This document shows, in pieces, positions 1 to 7,525 of a DNA stretch of 35,804 bases. Source of the DNA: Anaerolineae bacterium (GTDB taxonomy: Bacteria; Chloroflexota; Anaerolineae; Anaerolineales; Villigracilaceae); contig JABGQV010000110.1 of assembly GCA_018648655.1 (NCBI GenBank), positions 1-35,804 of the forward strand. The letters are read 5' to 3'. Within the stretch, counting starts at the first letter, position 1; each line of letters starts with the position of its first letter. The notes beneath the pieces were generated by a model that worked only from the letters and a program-made list of their open reading frames with translations, made no database searches and was not told where the DNA came from. A program made the position numbers and the translations under genes.

Positions 1-1
1 A

Positions 2-52
2 TAGTGTCTTATTTTTTATGTCCATTTTTCCATTTTCACCTGAGGCGGAACA
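2..52. repeat. Terminal 51-bp inverted repeat, left copy
   Basis: These 51 bases are identical to the reverse complement of the last 51 bases of the window (35754-35804), and the sequences diverge immediately inside. Read outward from either end, the shared sequence begins TGTTCCGCCTCAGGTG. A 5'-TG terminus and an abrupt boundary are what an insertion-sequence end would look like, but no transposase is visible, so the element is unnamed. The alternative is another dispersed repeat at which the assembly broke. Confidence 0.8.
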
Positions 53-90
53 GTGTCATCAACTTTAGTTTATTTTTTCACAAATAAATA

Positions 91-129
91 TAAAAACTTC
101 CGAAACCTAATTGATTTCGGAAGTTTTTA
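91..129 (-). terminator. Hairpin terminator of the first Crp/Fnr gene
   Basis: Fifteen-base arms at 91-105 and 115-129 are perfect complements around a 9-base loop. Read on the minus strand the second arm ends in a T run. It lies 17 bases beyond the stop of the regulator gene at 146. Confidence 0.85.
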
Positions 130-145
130 TAAATCGCCTCTATTT

Positions 146-826
146 TCATTCGTTGGATAGAGCAATATTTTGCAGCTCATCAGGGTCCAAGATGCGGATT
201 TTCTCTCTTTCCAGTTCAATGAGATTATCTTCAACAAAGGCGCGGAAAGCACGATTGATTACTACGGGGACTGTCCCGATGCGAGCAGCAATCGCAGCTT
301 GGGTGGCCCATTTTTTACGGTTAATCGTATTGGCGTCGGATTCTTCTATTAGGAAACGTGCCAGACGACTTTCAACAGAGCGGAGTGATAGATCAGTGAC
401 CAGATTCATGGCGTATAGAACACGCTGAGCCAGGTTTTCGATAATTGATTTTGCTAGGCAAGGATGCTTGTCTACTAGGTTGAGTAATTCTTTTCGTTGA
501 ACGATGAGGACTTTTGAAGGTTCCAAGGCTTCTACCGAAACCACATTCACCCCTCCAGTGAGAACACCTACTTCATTAAATGCTTCCCCGGGTCCGACAA
601 ATCTGATAACTTGCTCTCTGCCAGAAGAAGATATTTTGACAGCTCGCAACCATCCGCTTTTGACAACATAGAGCCCAATACATGGCTCCCCTTCCATAAA
701 GGTAAACTGACCAGTTTCGTAAGTTTCTTGTATTGTGGCTGAAGCGACATGTTTTAAAGCAGCAGAATCTAACTCTGAAAAATAAGAAATCTTGGATAAT
801 AATTTAAGCACTTCTTCTTCACTCAT
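146..826 (-). CDS. Crp/Fnr-family transcriptional regulator (1)
   Basis: About 226 residues, the usual length for the family. The N-terminal half is a cyclic-nucleotide-binding-type beta-barrel (FMEGEPCIGLYVVKSGWLRA, then VGPGEAFNEVGVL) and the C-terminal half a winged helix (TQAAIAARIGTVPVVINRAF as the helix-turn-helix). The effector is unknown; no N-terminal cysteine cluster for an Fe-S sensor is seen. I chose the ATG at 826 because AAGGAA sits 7 bases before it. An in-frame ATG triplet at 859 has only a weaker GAGGG upstream. An FNR-like palindrome overlaps its putative promoter at 883-896, suggesting autoregulation or control by a sister regulator. It is more divergent than the other three Crp-type proteins here. 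Confidence 0.9.
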   Translation of the reverse strand: MSEEEVLKLLSKISYFSELDSAALKHVASATIQETYETGQFTFMEGEPCIGLYVVKSGWLRAVKISSSGREQVIRFVGPGEAFNEVGVLTGGVNVVSVEALEPSKVLIVQRKELLNLVDKHPCLAKSIIENLAQRVLYAMNLVTDLSLRSVESRLARFLIEESDANTINRKKWATQAAIAARIGTVPVVINRAFRAFVEDNLIELEREKIRILDPDELQNIALSNE

Positions 827-882
827 GGGGCAGTTCCTTTCAAATTTATCCATCATCATAAACCCTCATGCTCTGCCTGTCT

Positions 883-914
883 TTGATATATAGCAAGGAT
901 GCTCTCCGAATCAA
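883..914 (-). promoter_or_regulatory. Putative promoter with near-FNR box for regulator 1
   Basis: Read on the minus strand, TTGATT (909-914) and TATATA (887-892) lie 16 bases apart as -35 and -10. Overlapping the -10 is TTGCTATATATCAA (883-896), one base from the FNR consensus TTGAT-N4-ATCAA. A bound regulator there would be expected to repress. This is inferred from sequence only. Confidence 0.45.
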
Positions 915-949
915 AAAAGGGTTTGCTGAATGATGCAGCAAACCCTTTT
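915..949 (-). terminator. Hairpin terminator of membrane protein A
   Basis: Perfect 14-bp arms at 915-928 and 936-949 with a 7-base loop; the minus-strand reading ends in a T run. It follows the stop at 982. Confidence 0.85.
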
Positions 950-981
950 GAGTGTTAATTTTAATTAGATAATAAAGTTGT

Positions 982-1791
982 CTACTCGCCTGTAATCAAT
1001 TTCTGCGTCTTGGGAAGGCAAAGGATGACGAGCAAAATAGTGCTCATAATTGGAGCAGGCAAGAACATCGAGAAGCGATTGACTTCAAGCATATTGTGGA
1101 TGCCCATTGGATAACCGCCGATTATAGACATAGTAGCTGCGAAGATACCCACTGGTATCGCCCATGATTTTTGCTTGAGTGCCGCAAAAATAAAGATTGC
1201 CCAGCCCGCTGCGCCCCACCAATTAACCTGCTGAAATACCACAAACATCCCGTTCCAGAAGGAGTCTGCACCAGCGACAAATTCCGAAGGGAACTGATAA
1301 GTTGTCTGGAATTTAGAAAGTGGTGCAACACCATCAATAAAGGTCAGCACATAAGCCAACCCTGCTGTGAAAGTGAGCCCAATAACTTTTTTATGTACAC
1401 CGCCGATGAAGAGCATCCCAAACCACATCACTGCTGCGAGCAGAAAGACCCACAATGTAGGAACAGGTAGCCCGCTATCACCAGCAGGGATCATTGGGAA
1501 GAATCCAGCCAAGAGCAAAACGGTAGCTGCGACAGCTCCCCAGAACCATGCCCAATCCTGTTCTTTTAGGAAGCCCCATAAGACTGCGGCAGAGAGTGCC
1601 CCAGCTGCTGTTCCCAGCCAGCCTAATAATGCGTAAACGAAACGAACGGTATTGCTCTCTTCCCATTCTCCTGCGCCAAAATGGGTGTGTATGACCGTGT
1701 TATAGGTGCTGGCGATGAAATACAGGGCTAATGCCCCTGCTAGCATCCCAACAACGGATAGAAGTGCGCCGAGCTTGTTATTATTTTTCAT
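982..1791 (-). CDS. Polytopic membrane protein A, unknown function
   Basis: 269 residues with about eight hydrophobic segments, the first at residues 8-28 and the last near 243-260. I do not recognise a named family. It is the most divergent of four membrane proteins in this island: it shares length, topology and a short basic C-terminal tail, but lacks the GWY and PPA motifs of the others. The ribosome site AGGAGAG precedes the ATG. It is a single-gene unit with its own terminator, and a CRP-like palindrome lies 53 bases upstream. The cluster context suggests control by one of the Crp-type regulators; the biochemical role is open. Confidence 0.85.
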   Translation of the reverse strand: MKNNNKLGALLSVVGMLAGALALYFIASTYNTVIHTHFGAGEWEESNTVRFVYALLGWLGTAAGALSAAVLWGFLKEQDWAWFWGAVAATVLLLAGFFPMIPAGDSGLPVPTLWVFLLAAVMWFGMLFIGGVHKKVIGLTFTAGLAYVLTFIDGVAPLSKFQTTYQFPSEFVAGADSFWNGMFVVFQQVNWWGAAGWAIFIFAALKQKSWAIPVGIFAATMSIIGGYPMGIHNMLEVNRFSMFLPAPIMSTILLVILCLPKTQKLITGE

Positions 1792-1843
1792 ATTCTTTCT
1801 CTCCTAAGATAAATTCTAAGTGTTGTTATTTAAGGGCACTTAG

Positions 1844-1859
1844 TGTGAAGGTTGGCACA
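1844..1859. promoter_or_regulatory. CRP-like palindrome TGTGA-N6-GCACA
   Basis: TGTGAAGGTTGGCACA differs by one base from the CRP consensus TGTGA-N6-TCACA. It lies in the 117-bp gap upstream of membrane protein A, 53 bases before its ATG. Regulator genes at 4263 and 4930 carry R-E residues in the recognition helix as CRP does, so a local regulator could bind. Inferred, not shown. Confidence 0.35.
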
Positions 1860-1908
1860 AATATAACACGACTAATTTTATAAAGATTTACCTTAAGGCA
1901 AATAAAAA

Positions 1909-1941
1909 AAAGGAGATGCTGCAAGTCGCAACATCTCCTTT
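1909..1941 (-). terminator. Hairpin terminator of membrane protein B
   Basis: Arms at 1909-1922 and 1928-1941 pair over 14 positions with one non-Watson-Crick pair and a 5-base loop. The minus-strand reading ends in a long T run. Confidence 0.8.
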
Positions 1942-1958
1942 GGAAACAAGAAATCTTT

Positions 1959-2828
1959 CTACTCTTCTACTTCATCATAGAGTGCAGATTTGAACGCGGG
2001 CAAGAGTAATAAGACAACCAAGATGATGCCCTGCAAGCCTGCCATCCAATAGGTGGAGGTGAAGACTGAGGCGGCAGCAGTATTTTTAGGAACTAACGAT
2101 GCGACCAATGGGCGCGCATAATGAGCGGGGAATGCGCCAATAATCATCATTGCAGCGGTCATAAGGGCCAAGTACCAACCTGATTCTTTGCGCTGAGCAA
2201 GTTTCCAGATAGCAAGTCCAGCTAAGATGACGACGAGGAACATAATTGGTCCCGTGCGTTTAAGGACAGCAGCGGCTGGGTCGAGAAGAGCATTAGCGGG
2301 GCTTTTCAAGATCACGCGTAGAGCATGGGGGAAAAGCATGAAACCCTGAGCACCGAGCATTCCCAAAAGGGTGAAGACCCAGAAGGTGGCGTTTTTGGTT
2401 TTCTTATCATTTTCTTTCAGGAAGAGAAGTGCCCAGAAGGCAATTAAGCTCAAGAAGAAGGTGATATAAGCGGGCGGGAATCTCTTAAGATTTTCCAACC
2501 AGCCCAAGCCGATATATCCATTAACCATCGCGGGGATGGAGAGCAGTGCCATTGCTGTGGGCCAAGCCCACTTTTTGCCAGCATAAAGAGCAAATGAGAT
2601 TGCAATCAATGCCAAGCCAGCCAGCATTTCAATGCCGCTATAGATGGAACCTACGTAAAAGCGGCTCAGGTGGCCGGCGTTCAAAGCTGTTGCATCCTTT
2701 GATTGCTTCATGATGAGTATATCCATCGTGGTGTCAAAAAGTCCAGGGGCTACAAAAACGATGAAAAGCCCCATCAGCAAGGCAAGTATCGCCATGATCG
2801 TCCAATTGTTCTTTTTTACTTCTGTCAT
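1959..2828 (-). CDS. Polytopic membrane protein B, unknown function
   Basis: 289 residues, about eight hydrophobic segments, starting with a strongly hydrophobic helix at about 10-30. It shares with proteins C (3000-4007) and D (5789-6655) a 'PPA' motif in a mid-protein loop (RFPPAY), a H-x-x-R-type motif (PHALR) and KESGWYLAL before the penultimate helices, so these are paralogs. The C-terminus is a short charged tail. The start is supported by GAAAGGAA upstream. It is flanked by its own promoter candidate and terminator, so it is probably transcribed alone. The family is not recognised; transport or sensing would be guesses. Confidence 0.85.
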   Translation of the reverse strand: MTEVKKNNWTIMAILALLMGLFIVFVAPGLFDTTMDILIMKQSKDATALNAGHLSRFYVGSIYSGIEMLAGLALIAISFALYAGKKWAWPTAMALLSIPAMVNGYIGLGWLENLKRFPPAYITFFLSLIAFWALLFLKENDKKTKNATFWVFTLLGMLGAQGFMLFPHALRVILKSPANALLDPAAAVLKRTGPIMFLVVILAGLAIWKLAQRKESGWYLALMTAAMMIIGAFPAHYARPLVASLVPKNTAAASVFTSTYWMAGLQGIILVVLLLLPAFKSALYDEVEE

Positions 2829-2885
2829 TATTTTTTCCTTTCAAGAGAGAATATGTTTTGTCACATTAGCAGTGATCTTTCGCGC

Positions 2886-2914
2886 ATTATAAATTACAGT
2901 TAAGCGTTAGTCTT
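2886..2914 (-). promoter_or_regulatory. Putative promoter of membrane protein B
   Basis: Minus-strand TATAAT (2886-2891) is a perfect -10 with a poor -35 AAGACT (2909-2914) at 17-base spacing, the pattern of an activator-dependent promoter. Downstream, TCAC (2861-2864) and GTGA (2872-2875) form a small inverted repeat. Confidence 0.45.
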
Positions 2915-2940
2915 TAAGAAAAGTTAAGTTGAGACAAAAA

Positions 2941-2970
2941 AAGAGATTGATGCGATCGCATCAATCTCTT
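2941..2970 (-). terminator. Palindromic terminator of membrane protein C
   Basis: A perfect 30-base palindrome (two 15-base arms meeting at GCGATCGC), followed on the minus strand by a T run at 2934-2940. It lies 29 bases beyond the stop of the gene ending at 3000. Confidence 0.8.
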
Positions 2971-2999
2971 AGGGTGCTAATTAGAGGGTATTAGTTTTT

Positions 3000-4007
3000 C
3001 TACCACTCATCTCCTTCTGCGAGGAAGAATTTCTTGAAAACAGGCAGCATCAAGACGACAAAGAGTAGCAGCGAAAGCATACCGCCTTGCAGCCATTCCA
3101 TTGAATTACGGACGACGAAACCTTGAACGCTGACGAAAGCAGTTGCCAAAGCGGTGCTTGTCGCAATATACCAACCGGCTTTTTTCTTCATAGCCATCAT
3201 AGGGATTGCGATAATCAGCAAAACGGAGGAAACATAGAGCATGAAGCCACCAAGCAATAAAGCTAAAGTTTGGGGGCTGTTGGTCTGAGCAGCAAGAGGC
3301 TCAAAGGTGACCCAATCTAGGTGATCAAGATTGGTGATGAAGTGTGCCAATGGGGATGTGATTGGGGGAGGATTTGGGTTGCCAACGATGAGACCATTTG
3401 CATCTTTCATGAAGTTGCCAGGGATGTGAATGAAATAGCGCACACCATGTTGAGCATTCATGAAAACCATACCAGAAATGACACCCATCAAGGTGAAGGG
3501 GACAAGTTTCTGTAATTTATGTTTGATGGTATCTTGATCTGAGAAAAGAATGACGTAATAAATTGCCAAACTGACGAAAAGAATTGGCATTGCGGCGGGC
3601 ATCCCTGAAATGGTTGCCGGGGGAACACCTTTCTCAGGGTATTCAGCCAAAACAAGTACGAACCACGGGATTACCATCGTCATACCGGCAACGGCTGGAG
3701 CTGCAAAAAGTCCTAAGACAGTTGCGCGTGCCCAATGTGCACCTTGCAAGAGTTTCTTTGAAAGAAGCAATGCAAATGACCCTGCAAATACGAAGAGCAC
3801 TATCCAGGCAGAGTAGGTCGTTGTCAGGACAGGAATCGCGGGATAGAAATCTGCATCATAGGGGATAAGACGTGTAAAGGCTTGGTCGAGAGAAATCTTT
3901 AGCGTTGTCATGGCTTGTGTAGGGGCAATTGCCATCAAGTAGATGCCGCCTAAAATAGCCACAACCATCATCAAAATACGCTGGTTCTTGGTTGTTTCTT
4001 TAATCAT
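3000..4007 (-). CDS. Polytopic membrane protein C, unknown function
   Basis: 335 residues, the longest of the four paralogs; the extra length is mainly a loop around residues 195-240 with NPNPPPITSPLAHF. It carries the shared features: GAHWAR after helix 2, VIPW, GVPPAT, QHGVR and KKAGWYIAT. About eight membrane segments are expected, with a short acidic C-terminus. The ribosome site AAGGAGA lies 6 bases before the ATG. It is divergent from the regulator pair at 4263-5619, with a 255-bp shared intergenic region. By analogy with regulator/target gene pairs it may be their target. Function unknown. Confidence 0.85.
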   Translation of the reverse strand: MIKETTKNQRILMMVVAILGGIYLMAIAPTQAMTTLKISLDQAFTRLIPYDADFYPAIPVLTTTYSAWIVLFVFAGSFALLLSKKLLQGAHWARATVLGLFAAPAVAGMTMVIPWFVLVLAEYPEKGVPPATISGMPAAMPILFVSLAIYYVILFSDQDTIKHKLQKLVPFTLMGVISGMVFMNAQHGVRYFIHIPGNFMKDANGLIVGNPNPPPITSPLAHFITNLDHLDWVTFEPLAAQTNSPQTLALLLGGFMLYVSSVLLIIAIPMMAMKKKAGWYIATSTALATAFVSVQGFVVRNSMEWLQGGMLSLLLFVVLMLPVFKKFFLAEGDEW

Positions 4008-4095
4008 TTAAATCTCCTTATAAAATAGTTTTTTGATATAATGAATTTCTACATTATTATGCTACATTAAAATAACATGAGTCTTTTGCTTAGTC

Positions 4096-4125
4096 TTTAT
4101 AATTCTATAAATCACAATTAGTCAA
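4096..4125 (-). promoter_or_regulatory. Putative promoter of membrane protein C
   Basis: Minus-strand TTGACT (4120-4125) and TATAAA (4096-4101), 18 bases apart. The rest of the 255-bp gap (4008-4262) is AT-rich; I see no clear FNR palindrome in it and no convincing promoter for the gene at 4263. Confidence 0.5.
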
Positions 4126-4262
4126 ATGTCATAGAAAAAGGAGACTTCTATCAAAAGAAGCGAACTTTGGGGAGTAAAAAAACAACTAACAGGCTAAAAT
4201 CTATCTAAAGAAGACAGAGATAAAGATAAGAAAATCACACAATTATTATTAGTAGGAAAACT

Positions 4263-4937
4263 ATGTCCCTAAAATTCTCTGAGCAGATCGCAAAAGATGA
4301 GGTTTTCTCTCACCTCAGCACGCGTGACCACGAAGAACTGGCGAGACTAGCTTTTCATGCCAGTTATAAGAAGGGGCAATATATTTGTATGCAAGATGAT
4401 ATTTGGAATCGCGCACTTTATATCTCATCAGGGAAATTGGGATGGGTTATGCTCGCTCCAGATGGCAAACGCCAAGTCGTCTTTAGGATGGGACCCGGAC
4501 GCATCGTTTGGGGACACTCCCTCTTTGACGGAGAGCCGATGCCCGCAGCACTGGAAGTAATGGAAGATTGCGATGTCTGCCTGTGGGAAGGTGACGTTAT
4601 TATGCCGATCATCTCCCGCAACGTGGATGCTGTTTGGGCGATTGCTCGAAAATTAGTTGGAACCATGCGCAAGGTACGGGATGTTGTTTACGGTTTTGCT
4701 TTTCATCCGGTAGCAGGCAGGTTGGCACATCTACTGCTCAATCACTACAAATCTATCGAAGGACAAGCGGCTCCCCGTGATATGACCCTCGATGAGATGG
4801 CGCATACGGTTGGATCCACACGTGAACTGGTTAGCAAGACCCTCCATCAATTTGCGGGAGAGGGGATGATCGAGATCAGCCGCGTTGAGATCACTTTTAC
4901 AGACCGCAATAAATTAGAGCAACTTCTCAATGAATAA
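4263..4937 (+). CDS. Crp/Fnr-family transcriptional regulator (2)
   Basis: 224 residues. The N-terminal effector-type barrel spans about 15-125, a dimer helix about 125-155 (VRDVVYGFAFHPVAGRLAHL) and a winged helix about 160-215. The recognition helix reads GSTRELVSKTLHQF, keeping the Arg-Glu of CRP and the Ser of FNR. The segment that in E. coli CRP holds the cAMP-binding Glu and Arg (GEL...RSA) reads GHSLFDGEPMPAAL, so cAMP binding in the canonical way is unlikely. AGGAAAA precedes the ATG. Its stop overlaps the start of the next regulator by 8 bases, so the two are translationally coupled. Confidence 0.92.
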   Translation: MSLKFSEQIAKDEVFSHLSTRDHEELARLAFHASYKKGQYICMQDDIWNRALYISSGKLGWVMLAPDGKRQVVFRMGPGRIVWGHSLFDGEPMPAALEVMEDCDVCLWEGDVIMPIISRNVDAVWAIARKLVGTMRKVRDVVYGFAFHPVAGRLAHLLLNHYKSIEGQAAPRDMTLDEMAHTVGSTRELVSKTLHQFAGEGMIEISRVEITFTDRNKLEQLLNE

Positions 4938-5619
4938 ATCCATTGTAACTTTTGTACAGCAATTAGCTCAAGACCCTGTTTTTGCTTCTCTTTCCTCTTC
5001 TGAGCTTGAAGAACTTGCCCTTCAGTCTCGATTACGCAGTTATGCAAAAGGCGAGTGGATTGTCCATAATGGTGATATTTGGCCGTATCTTTTGTGGGTG
5101 GAGAGCGGAAAAATCAACGCGCTTAAGGAATCAGGCGAAGGCCGAAGTCTCATCACAACCACTATATTGCCGCAAGAAAAATTTTGGGGTTTGGCTTTTT
5201 TTCAAGAAGATTTGCCTATGCCTGTCGCATTAGTCGCTGAAGAAGAGAGCCATATTCGTTTGTGGTCGCGAGAACAGTTTTTGCCCTTTCTGCTCAAAAA
5301 CGGGAAAATGTCTTGGGAGTTTGCCTGTCAAATGGTCACCCGAATGCAGCAAGCCAGCGAAATTGTCGAAAGCCTTGCCTTTCACCCTGTTCCCGGACGC
5401 TTGGCTAATCTCCTCCTTGATCGTTACAGCGGCAGCGGAGATATCCCCGTTGCCCGCGACCTAACCCTCGACCAGATGGCATCCCACATTGGTAGTACTC
5501 GTGAAATGGTTTGCCGTGCCCTCTACAAATTTGCAGATGATGGGGCGATTAAGATTAACCGTACCGAATTTCTCATCTCAAATGAAGCCCTGCTCGGAGA
5601 GATTGCCCACCGAGACTAA
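4930..5619 (+). CDS. Crp/Fnr-family transcriptional regulator (3)
   Basis: 229 residues, a tandem paralog of the preceding gene with the same layout: an effector barrel with a GDIWPYLLWVESGK motif, a dimer helix with SLAFHPVPGRLANLLLDRY, and a winged helix with GSTREMVCRALYKF. It carries Arg, Glu and Arg at the positions of CRP residues 180, 181 and 185. The cAMP cassette is altered as in its sister (WGLAFFQEDLPMPVAL). No strong ribosome site precedes the ATG, which fits coupling to the upstream gene. Two coexpressed paralogs could form heterodimers; that is inference. Confidence 0.92.
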   Translation: MNKSIVTFVQQLAQDPVFASLSSSELEELALQSRLRSYAKGEWIVHNGDIWPYLLWVESGKINALKESGEGRSLITTTILPQEKFWGLAFFQEDLPMPVALVAEEESHIRLWSREQFLPFLLKNGKMSWEFACQMVTRMQQASEIVESLAFHPVPGRLANLLLDRYSGSGDIPVARDLTLDQMASHIGSTREMVCRALYKFADDGAIKINRTEFLISNEALLGEIAHRD

Positions 5620-5734
5620 CCTGATTTGGGCTTGCTCCCATTAAATCAACTTCTCTTTCTCCCTATTTTTTCCTTTCAAAATGGGGGGATGCCAGGGGGG
5701 CGTAAGGGCAGGAAAACAACTCACGATTAAAAGA

Positions 5735-5763
5735 AAAAGCCGCGTTTCAAAAACGCGGCTTTT
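5735..5763. terminator. Bidirectional terminator between convergent genes
   Basis: Arms AAAAGCCGCGTTT (5735-5747) and its complement (5751-5763) pair perfectly with a 3-base loop. A runs on one side and T runs on the other serve the convergent genes ending at 5619 and 5789. Confidence 0.9.
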
Positions 5764-5788
5764 AGATTCTACTGAACTATTTAGAGGA

Positions 5789-6655
5789 TTAGTCAGTATA
5801 TTCTTTCAGCAAACGTTCCTTGAAAAGAGGAATGAGTGCAAAAACTACACAGCTTAGCCCTAATAGGCCATTCAACCAATAGTCGACGGTGGTGTAGCGG
5901 ACGACACCTGTTGCAAAGCCGGCAAGCATGGCGAACAGACCGCCGATAAGCATTAGATACCAACCAGATTCCTTGCGGTTTCCCAATTGGTAGATAGCGG
6001 CAGATAAGAACCACCATGCCATCCAAAGTCCGATGAAGCCAACGAAAGTGATTGCAATGCCTTCAGCAAACATCGGGCGCTTGGGGTGTCCATAAAGTAC
6101 GCGGAATGCTGCGTGACCATTGGCGAAACTATAGGAAGCGGTGACACCCATCGCCAGGAAGGCAAGGAAATCGACCATTTTTTGTTTATTATCGCCTTTG
6201 TCCATCAGGAGAATGGCGAAAAACGGGATCAAGCCGATCATCATGGTCGCAACCGCAGGAGGGAACCCGCCGTATTTCGTGCCAACGAAATTCATCCACG
6301 GCACGATCATATACGCGCCACCAATCGAGGGGAATGAGAGAGCTAATAATGCTGCGCCACGTGCCCAGCTTTCGCCATTATAAAGAGGCTTGACAATTAC
6401 CAGTAGGGCGATACCGGCAAGAACGGTCATCGTTCCCCAGAAGGGGAAGAAGAAGCTAACCAACCAGGTGGTTAGGGTCAGCAGATGCCATTTGGCATTT
6501 CCATCCGCTTTGAACTGCTCAATACGTTCAAGCTGAAGTTCAAGAATGGGGTTCACCATATTAAATGATGAAAAGGGGACAAAGACAATCATCAAGAATG
6601 CCGCGATCAGGACGATCCAAATTACAGTTTTTGACTTTTGTAACATTTTGTGCAT
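5789..6655 (-). CDS. Polytopic membrane protein D, unknown function
   Basis: 288 residues, about eight membrane segments, closest in motifs to protein C: GESWARGAALL, VPWMNF, GGFPPAVAT, NGHAAFRVLY and RKESGWYLML. It is divergent from the Crp-type regulator at 6815, and the 159-bp gap contains a perfect FNR-type box placed about 41 bases before its predicted start of transcription, the classic activating position. This makes it the best-supported target of an Fnr-like regulator in the window. TTAGGAGATG lies just before the ATG. Biochemical function unknown. Confidence 0.85.
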   Translation of the reverse strand: MHKMLQKSKTVIWIVLIAAFLMIVFVPFSSFNMVNPILELQLERIEQFKADGNAKWHLLTLTTWLVSFFFPFWGTMTVLAGIALLVIVKPLYNGESWARGAALLALSFPSIGGAYMIVPWMNFVGTKYGGFPPAVATMMIGLIPFFAILLMDKGDNKQKMVDFLAFLAMGVTASYSFANGHAAFRVLYGHPKRPMFAEGIAITFVGFIGLWMAWWFLSAAIYQLGNRKESGWYLMLIGGLFAMLAGFATGVVRYTTVDYWLNGLLGLSCVVFALIPLFKERLLKEYTD

Positions 6656-6689
6656 CTCCTAAGAACATAATATGAATAAGTGAGCCTAT

Positions 6690-6695
6690 ATTATC
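6690..6695 (-). promoter_or_regulatory. Putative -10 of membrane protein D promoter
   Basis: Minus-strand GATAAT, five of six consensus bases, with no recognisable -35. The start of transcription would fall near 6681-6683, putting the centre of the FNR-type box (6722.5) at about -40 to -41.5, as in class II FNR-activated promoters. Confidence 0.45.
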
Positions 6696-6715
6696 TGGTT
6701 GTGCTTTTTTTTACC

Positions 6716-6729
6716 TTGATATTTATCAA
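6716..6729. promoter_or_regulatory. Perfect FNR-type box
   Basis: TTGATATTTATCAA matches TTGAT-N4-ATCAA exactly, and the flanking C and G extend the palindrome to 16 bases. It lies in the gap between divergent genes for membrane protein D and Crp/Fnr regulator 4. The likely binder is that regulator or a sister; its recognition helix keeps the Glu and Arg that FNR uses for this site. Confidence 0.75.
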
Positions 6730-6745
6730 GAACATCGCAAATAGA

Positions 6746-6774
6746 TTGTTTTCCAGACTAGAGTCAAGTAAAAT
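6746..6774 (+). promoter_or_regulatory. Putative promoter of regulator 4
   Basis: TTGTTT (6746-6751) and TAAAAT (6769-6774) are 17 bases apart. The FNR-type box would then be centred near -58, upstream of this promoter. Confidence 0.4.
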
Positions 6775-6814
6775 AAGGGCGTAAACAAAATCTTGGGGAT
6801 GGAGAAATCACAAG

Positions 6815-7489
6815 ATGGATGATTTAATTAAGAAACTTTCAAAAGCTGAATTTTTCGGCAAGTTTCCTGAGAGTGATCGAGCAGCACTTGCTGAGCTTGC
6901 TACGCCTCGCCGTTTGCGATCTGGTGAATATAGCTGCTATCAGGGAGATATTTGGCCAAATGTGTTATTTGTTTCTGAAGGGCGCTTAGATTGGTCTATG
7001 ATCTCTGTGGCAGGGAAAGAACACGTTCTGTTTTCATTAAGCCCTTATGATGTTTTTTTCGGTCATTCTATTTTTGATGATAAACCGATGCCTGCCTCTC
7101 TTAAAGCTACAGAAAACTCGATCGTATATCGCTGGGACCGTAAGGTAATTTTGCCCATTCTCTATCGACACCCAGAGACTTTATGGGAAATTGCTGGCAT
7201 GCTAACCGGCACGATGCGTAAAGCCAGAGAGATCATTTATGGATTAGCCTTTCAGCCCGTAGCGGGTCGATTGGCAACACTATTATTAGATCAATTTTCC
7301 GACCCAGATGATGTTTCAGTTGAGCGTGACTTGACCTTGAACGCAATTGCATCCCGAGTTGCCTCTTCTCCAGAAGTAGTTTGTCGGATACTCCACCAAT
7401 TTCAGTCAGAGGGCGTTCTCGAAGTTACGCGCGCTACGATTACACTTCATAATCGCTCAGCTTTGAAAGATATGCTGGAACCAGAATAA
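6815..7489 (+). CDS. Crp/Fnr-family transcriptional regulator (4)
   Basis: 224 residues, same architecture as regulators 2 and 3: an effector barrel with QGDIWPNVLFVSEGRLDW, the modified cassette FGHSIFDDKPMPASL, a dimer helix with GLAFQPVAGRLATLLLDQF, then a winged helix whose recognition part reads ASSPEVVCRILHQF. Pro replaces the CRP-type Arg180 while Glu and the terminal Arg remain, which is nearer to FNR (V-E-x-x-S-R). No four-cysteine Fe-S motif is present, so oxygen sensing by a cluster is not supported. GGAG lies about 10 bases before the ATG. It is divergent from membrane protein D. Confidence 0.92.
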   Translation: MDDLIKKLSKAEFFGKFPESDRAALAELATPRRLRSGEYSCYQGDIWPNVLFVSEGRLDWSMISVAGKEHVLFSLSPYDVFFGHSIFDDKPMPASLKATENSIVYRWDRKVILPILYRHPETLWEIAGMLTGTMRKAREIIYGLAFQPVAGRLATLLLDQFSDPDDVSVERDLTLNAIASRVASSPEVVCRILHQFQSEGVLEVTRATITLHNRSALKDMLEPE

Positions 7490-7525
7490 AGCCTCGCACA
7501 TAATCTTAGGCTTGCTCTCGTTTTA

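Noticed and set aside
111-428. Plus-strand open frame of 105 codons over the first Crp gene.
   Set aside because: It lies antisense within a clear regulator gene, starts inside its terminator and resembles no protein.
2941-2970. GCGATCGC as a cyanobacterial HIP1 site.
   Set aside because: It is the centre of a terminator palindrome, and I noticed no pattern of recurring HIP1 octamers elsewhere in the window.
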